Source of the DNA: Dehalococcoidia bacterium
Lineage (GTDB): Bacteria; Chloroflexota; Dehalococcoidia; GIF9; UBA5629
Direction: 5' to 3'
DNA length: 11,190 bases
Assembly: GCA_007280145.1 (NCBI GenBank)
Contig: QYPU01000063.1
Location: forward strand, 1 to 11,190
Under the pieces are notes generated by a model. It was not told where the DNA came from and searched no databases. It worked only from the letters and a program-made list of their open reading frames with translations. Positions 10,735 to 11,190 of this stretch are shown piece by piece. Every line of letters starts with the position of its first letter. Positions within the stretch are counted from its first letter, which is position 1. The position numbers were made by a program, and so were the translations under genes.

Positions 10735-11190
10735 CCCACACCCGGTCTATTTCTTTTTGGTTTGCTTAAATCAAGTGGCTTTTTCCAGATAGTCGTTTGC
10801 CAAAAATAGCGACCATACGGCCCTGGTCCGAAGAAATCTGTTTGTTCCCAATTGGCAAGCAGCTCCTTACCGCGCAGATAATAAGGTCTATCTGAATTGT
10901 CCAGCATAAGAAAGCCTCCAGGGCGTATCTTAGTTACGGCACGGAGAATGCAAGAAGGCCTTGCCCTCCCGTCAATGAAGACCAGATCAAAACTTTCGTC
11001 TGGAAATGAGTCGATGCTTTTGGCATAGGCCTCGAAATTCATGTTTGCATACTCTCTAGAAGCAAAGCTCTCAGGATCTGCAAAGTTTGATGTACCGTCA
11101 AGACCGGGCTGCGGTTCCAAAAGTAAACAGTTACAGTTTGAGATGTTTTTCTCTTTGAGAGTCTCTGACACATGCCGATACCACGCATGA
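10731..11190 (-). CDS. Class I SAM-dependent methyltransferase, C-terminal part (5' end off window)
   Basis: On the minus strand the frame is open to the right edge: upstream of the GTG at 11171 it reads HAWYRH. That flows smoothly into the helix VSETLKEKN, so GTG 11171 is not the real start. Visible Rossmann-fold parts are strand CLLLEPQPG, whose acidic residue would bind the ribose of S-adenosylmethionine, then FDLVFIDGRARPSCI and IRPGGFLMLDNSDRPYY. The glycine-rich motif I should be outside the window. It resembles small methyltransferases in sugar clusters that modify glycans or their carriers. The substrate cannot be told. It is the only minus-strand gene here and converges on the flippase with overlapping stop codons, so it marks the end of the plus-strand operon. 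Confidence 0.78.
   Translation of the reverse strand, partial: HAWYRHVSETLKEKNISNCNCLLLEPQPGLDGTSNFADPESFASREYANMNFEAYAKSIDSFPDESFDLVFIDGRARPSCILRAVTKIRPGGFLMLDNSDRPYYLRGKELLANWEQTDFFGPGPYGRYFWQTTIWKKPLDLSKPKRNRPGVG

Overview
The window is a polysaccharide / glycan-assembly locus from a prokaryote, probably an uncultured bacterium. The first gene fragment looks like the C-terminal tail of an archaeal-type STT3/AglB oligosaccharyltransferase. Such enzymes also occur in Chloroflexota (Dehalococcoidia-like lineages), and that group fits the mix of Shine-Dalgarno sites, bacterial four-helix-bundle proteins and toxin-antitoxin genes. The taxonomic guess is inference, not proof.

Layout: (1) 1-380, 3' end of an oligosaccharyltransferase. 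(2) 382-3285, a WbpA-type UDP-GlcNAc 6-dehydrogenase, then a natural fusion of a WbpB-type 3-dehydrogenase with a WbpD-type N-acetyltransferase and a C-terminal zinc ribbon. (3) 3346-3938, a DUF433/DUF5615 toxin-antitoxin pair wedged into the operon. (4) 3972-5281, a WbpE-type PLP aminotransferase split by one missing base in a run of seven C. (5) 5284-5688, a four-helix-bundle protein. (6) 5685-7022, a WbpI-type 2-epimerase. (7) 7023-7695, a scrap zone with a truncated hicA, an intact hicB and a remnant of a second epimerase C-terminus. (8) 7696-8655, a GalE/WbpP-type epimerase. (9) 8669-9043, a second four-helix-bundle protein. (10) 9062-9220, an N-terminal stump of UDP-glucose 6-dehydrogenase. 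(11) 9271-10734, a Wzx-like flippase. (12) 10731-11190 (minus strand), a partial methyltransferase.

Together wbpA, the wbpB-wbpD fusion, wbpE and wbpI make up the whole route from UDP-GlcNAc to UDP-2,3-diacetamido-2,3-dideoxy-mannuronate. The epimerase would add a 4-epimer sugar nucleotide, and the flippase and oligosaccharyltransferase could export and transfer the finished glycan to protein.

The striking part is 4350-9100. Short-period degenerate repeats have spread through genes, gene ends and intergenic DNA: a hexamer TCT(A/G/C)A(A/G), a heptamer family of the type (A/T/G)TCACNN, and a 59-bp GC-rich element present twice (58/59 identical). They lie mostly in frame, at positions where the enzymes should have surface loops, and they supply C-terminal tails and stop codons. 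Both four-helix-bundle genes are bracketed by direct copies of these repeats, as if they were cassettes. The region also contains most of the broken genes. I regard this as the candidate undescribed system.
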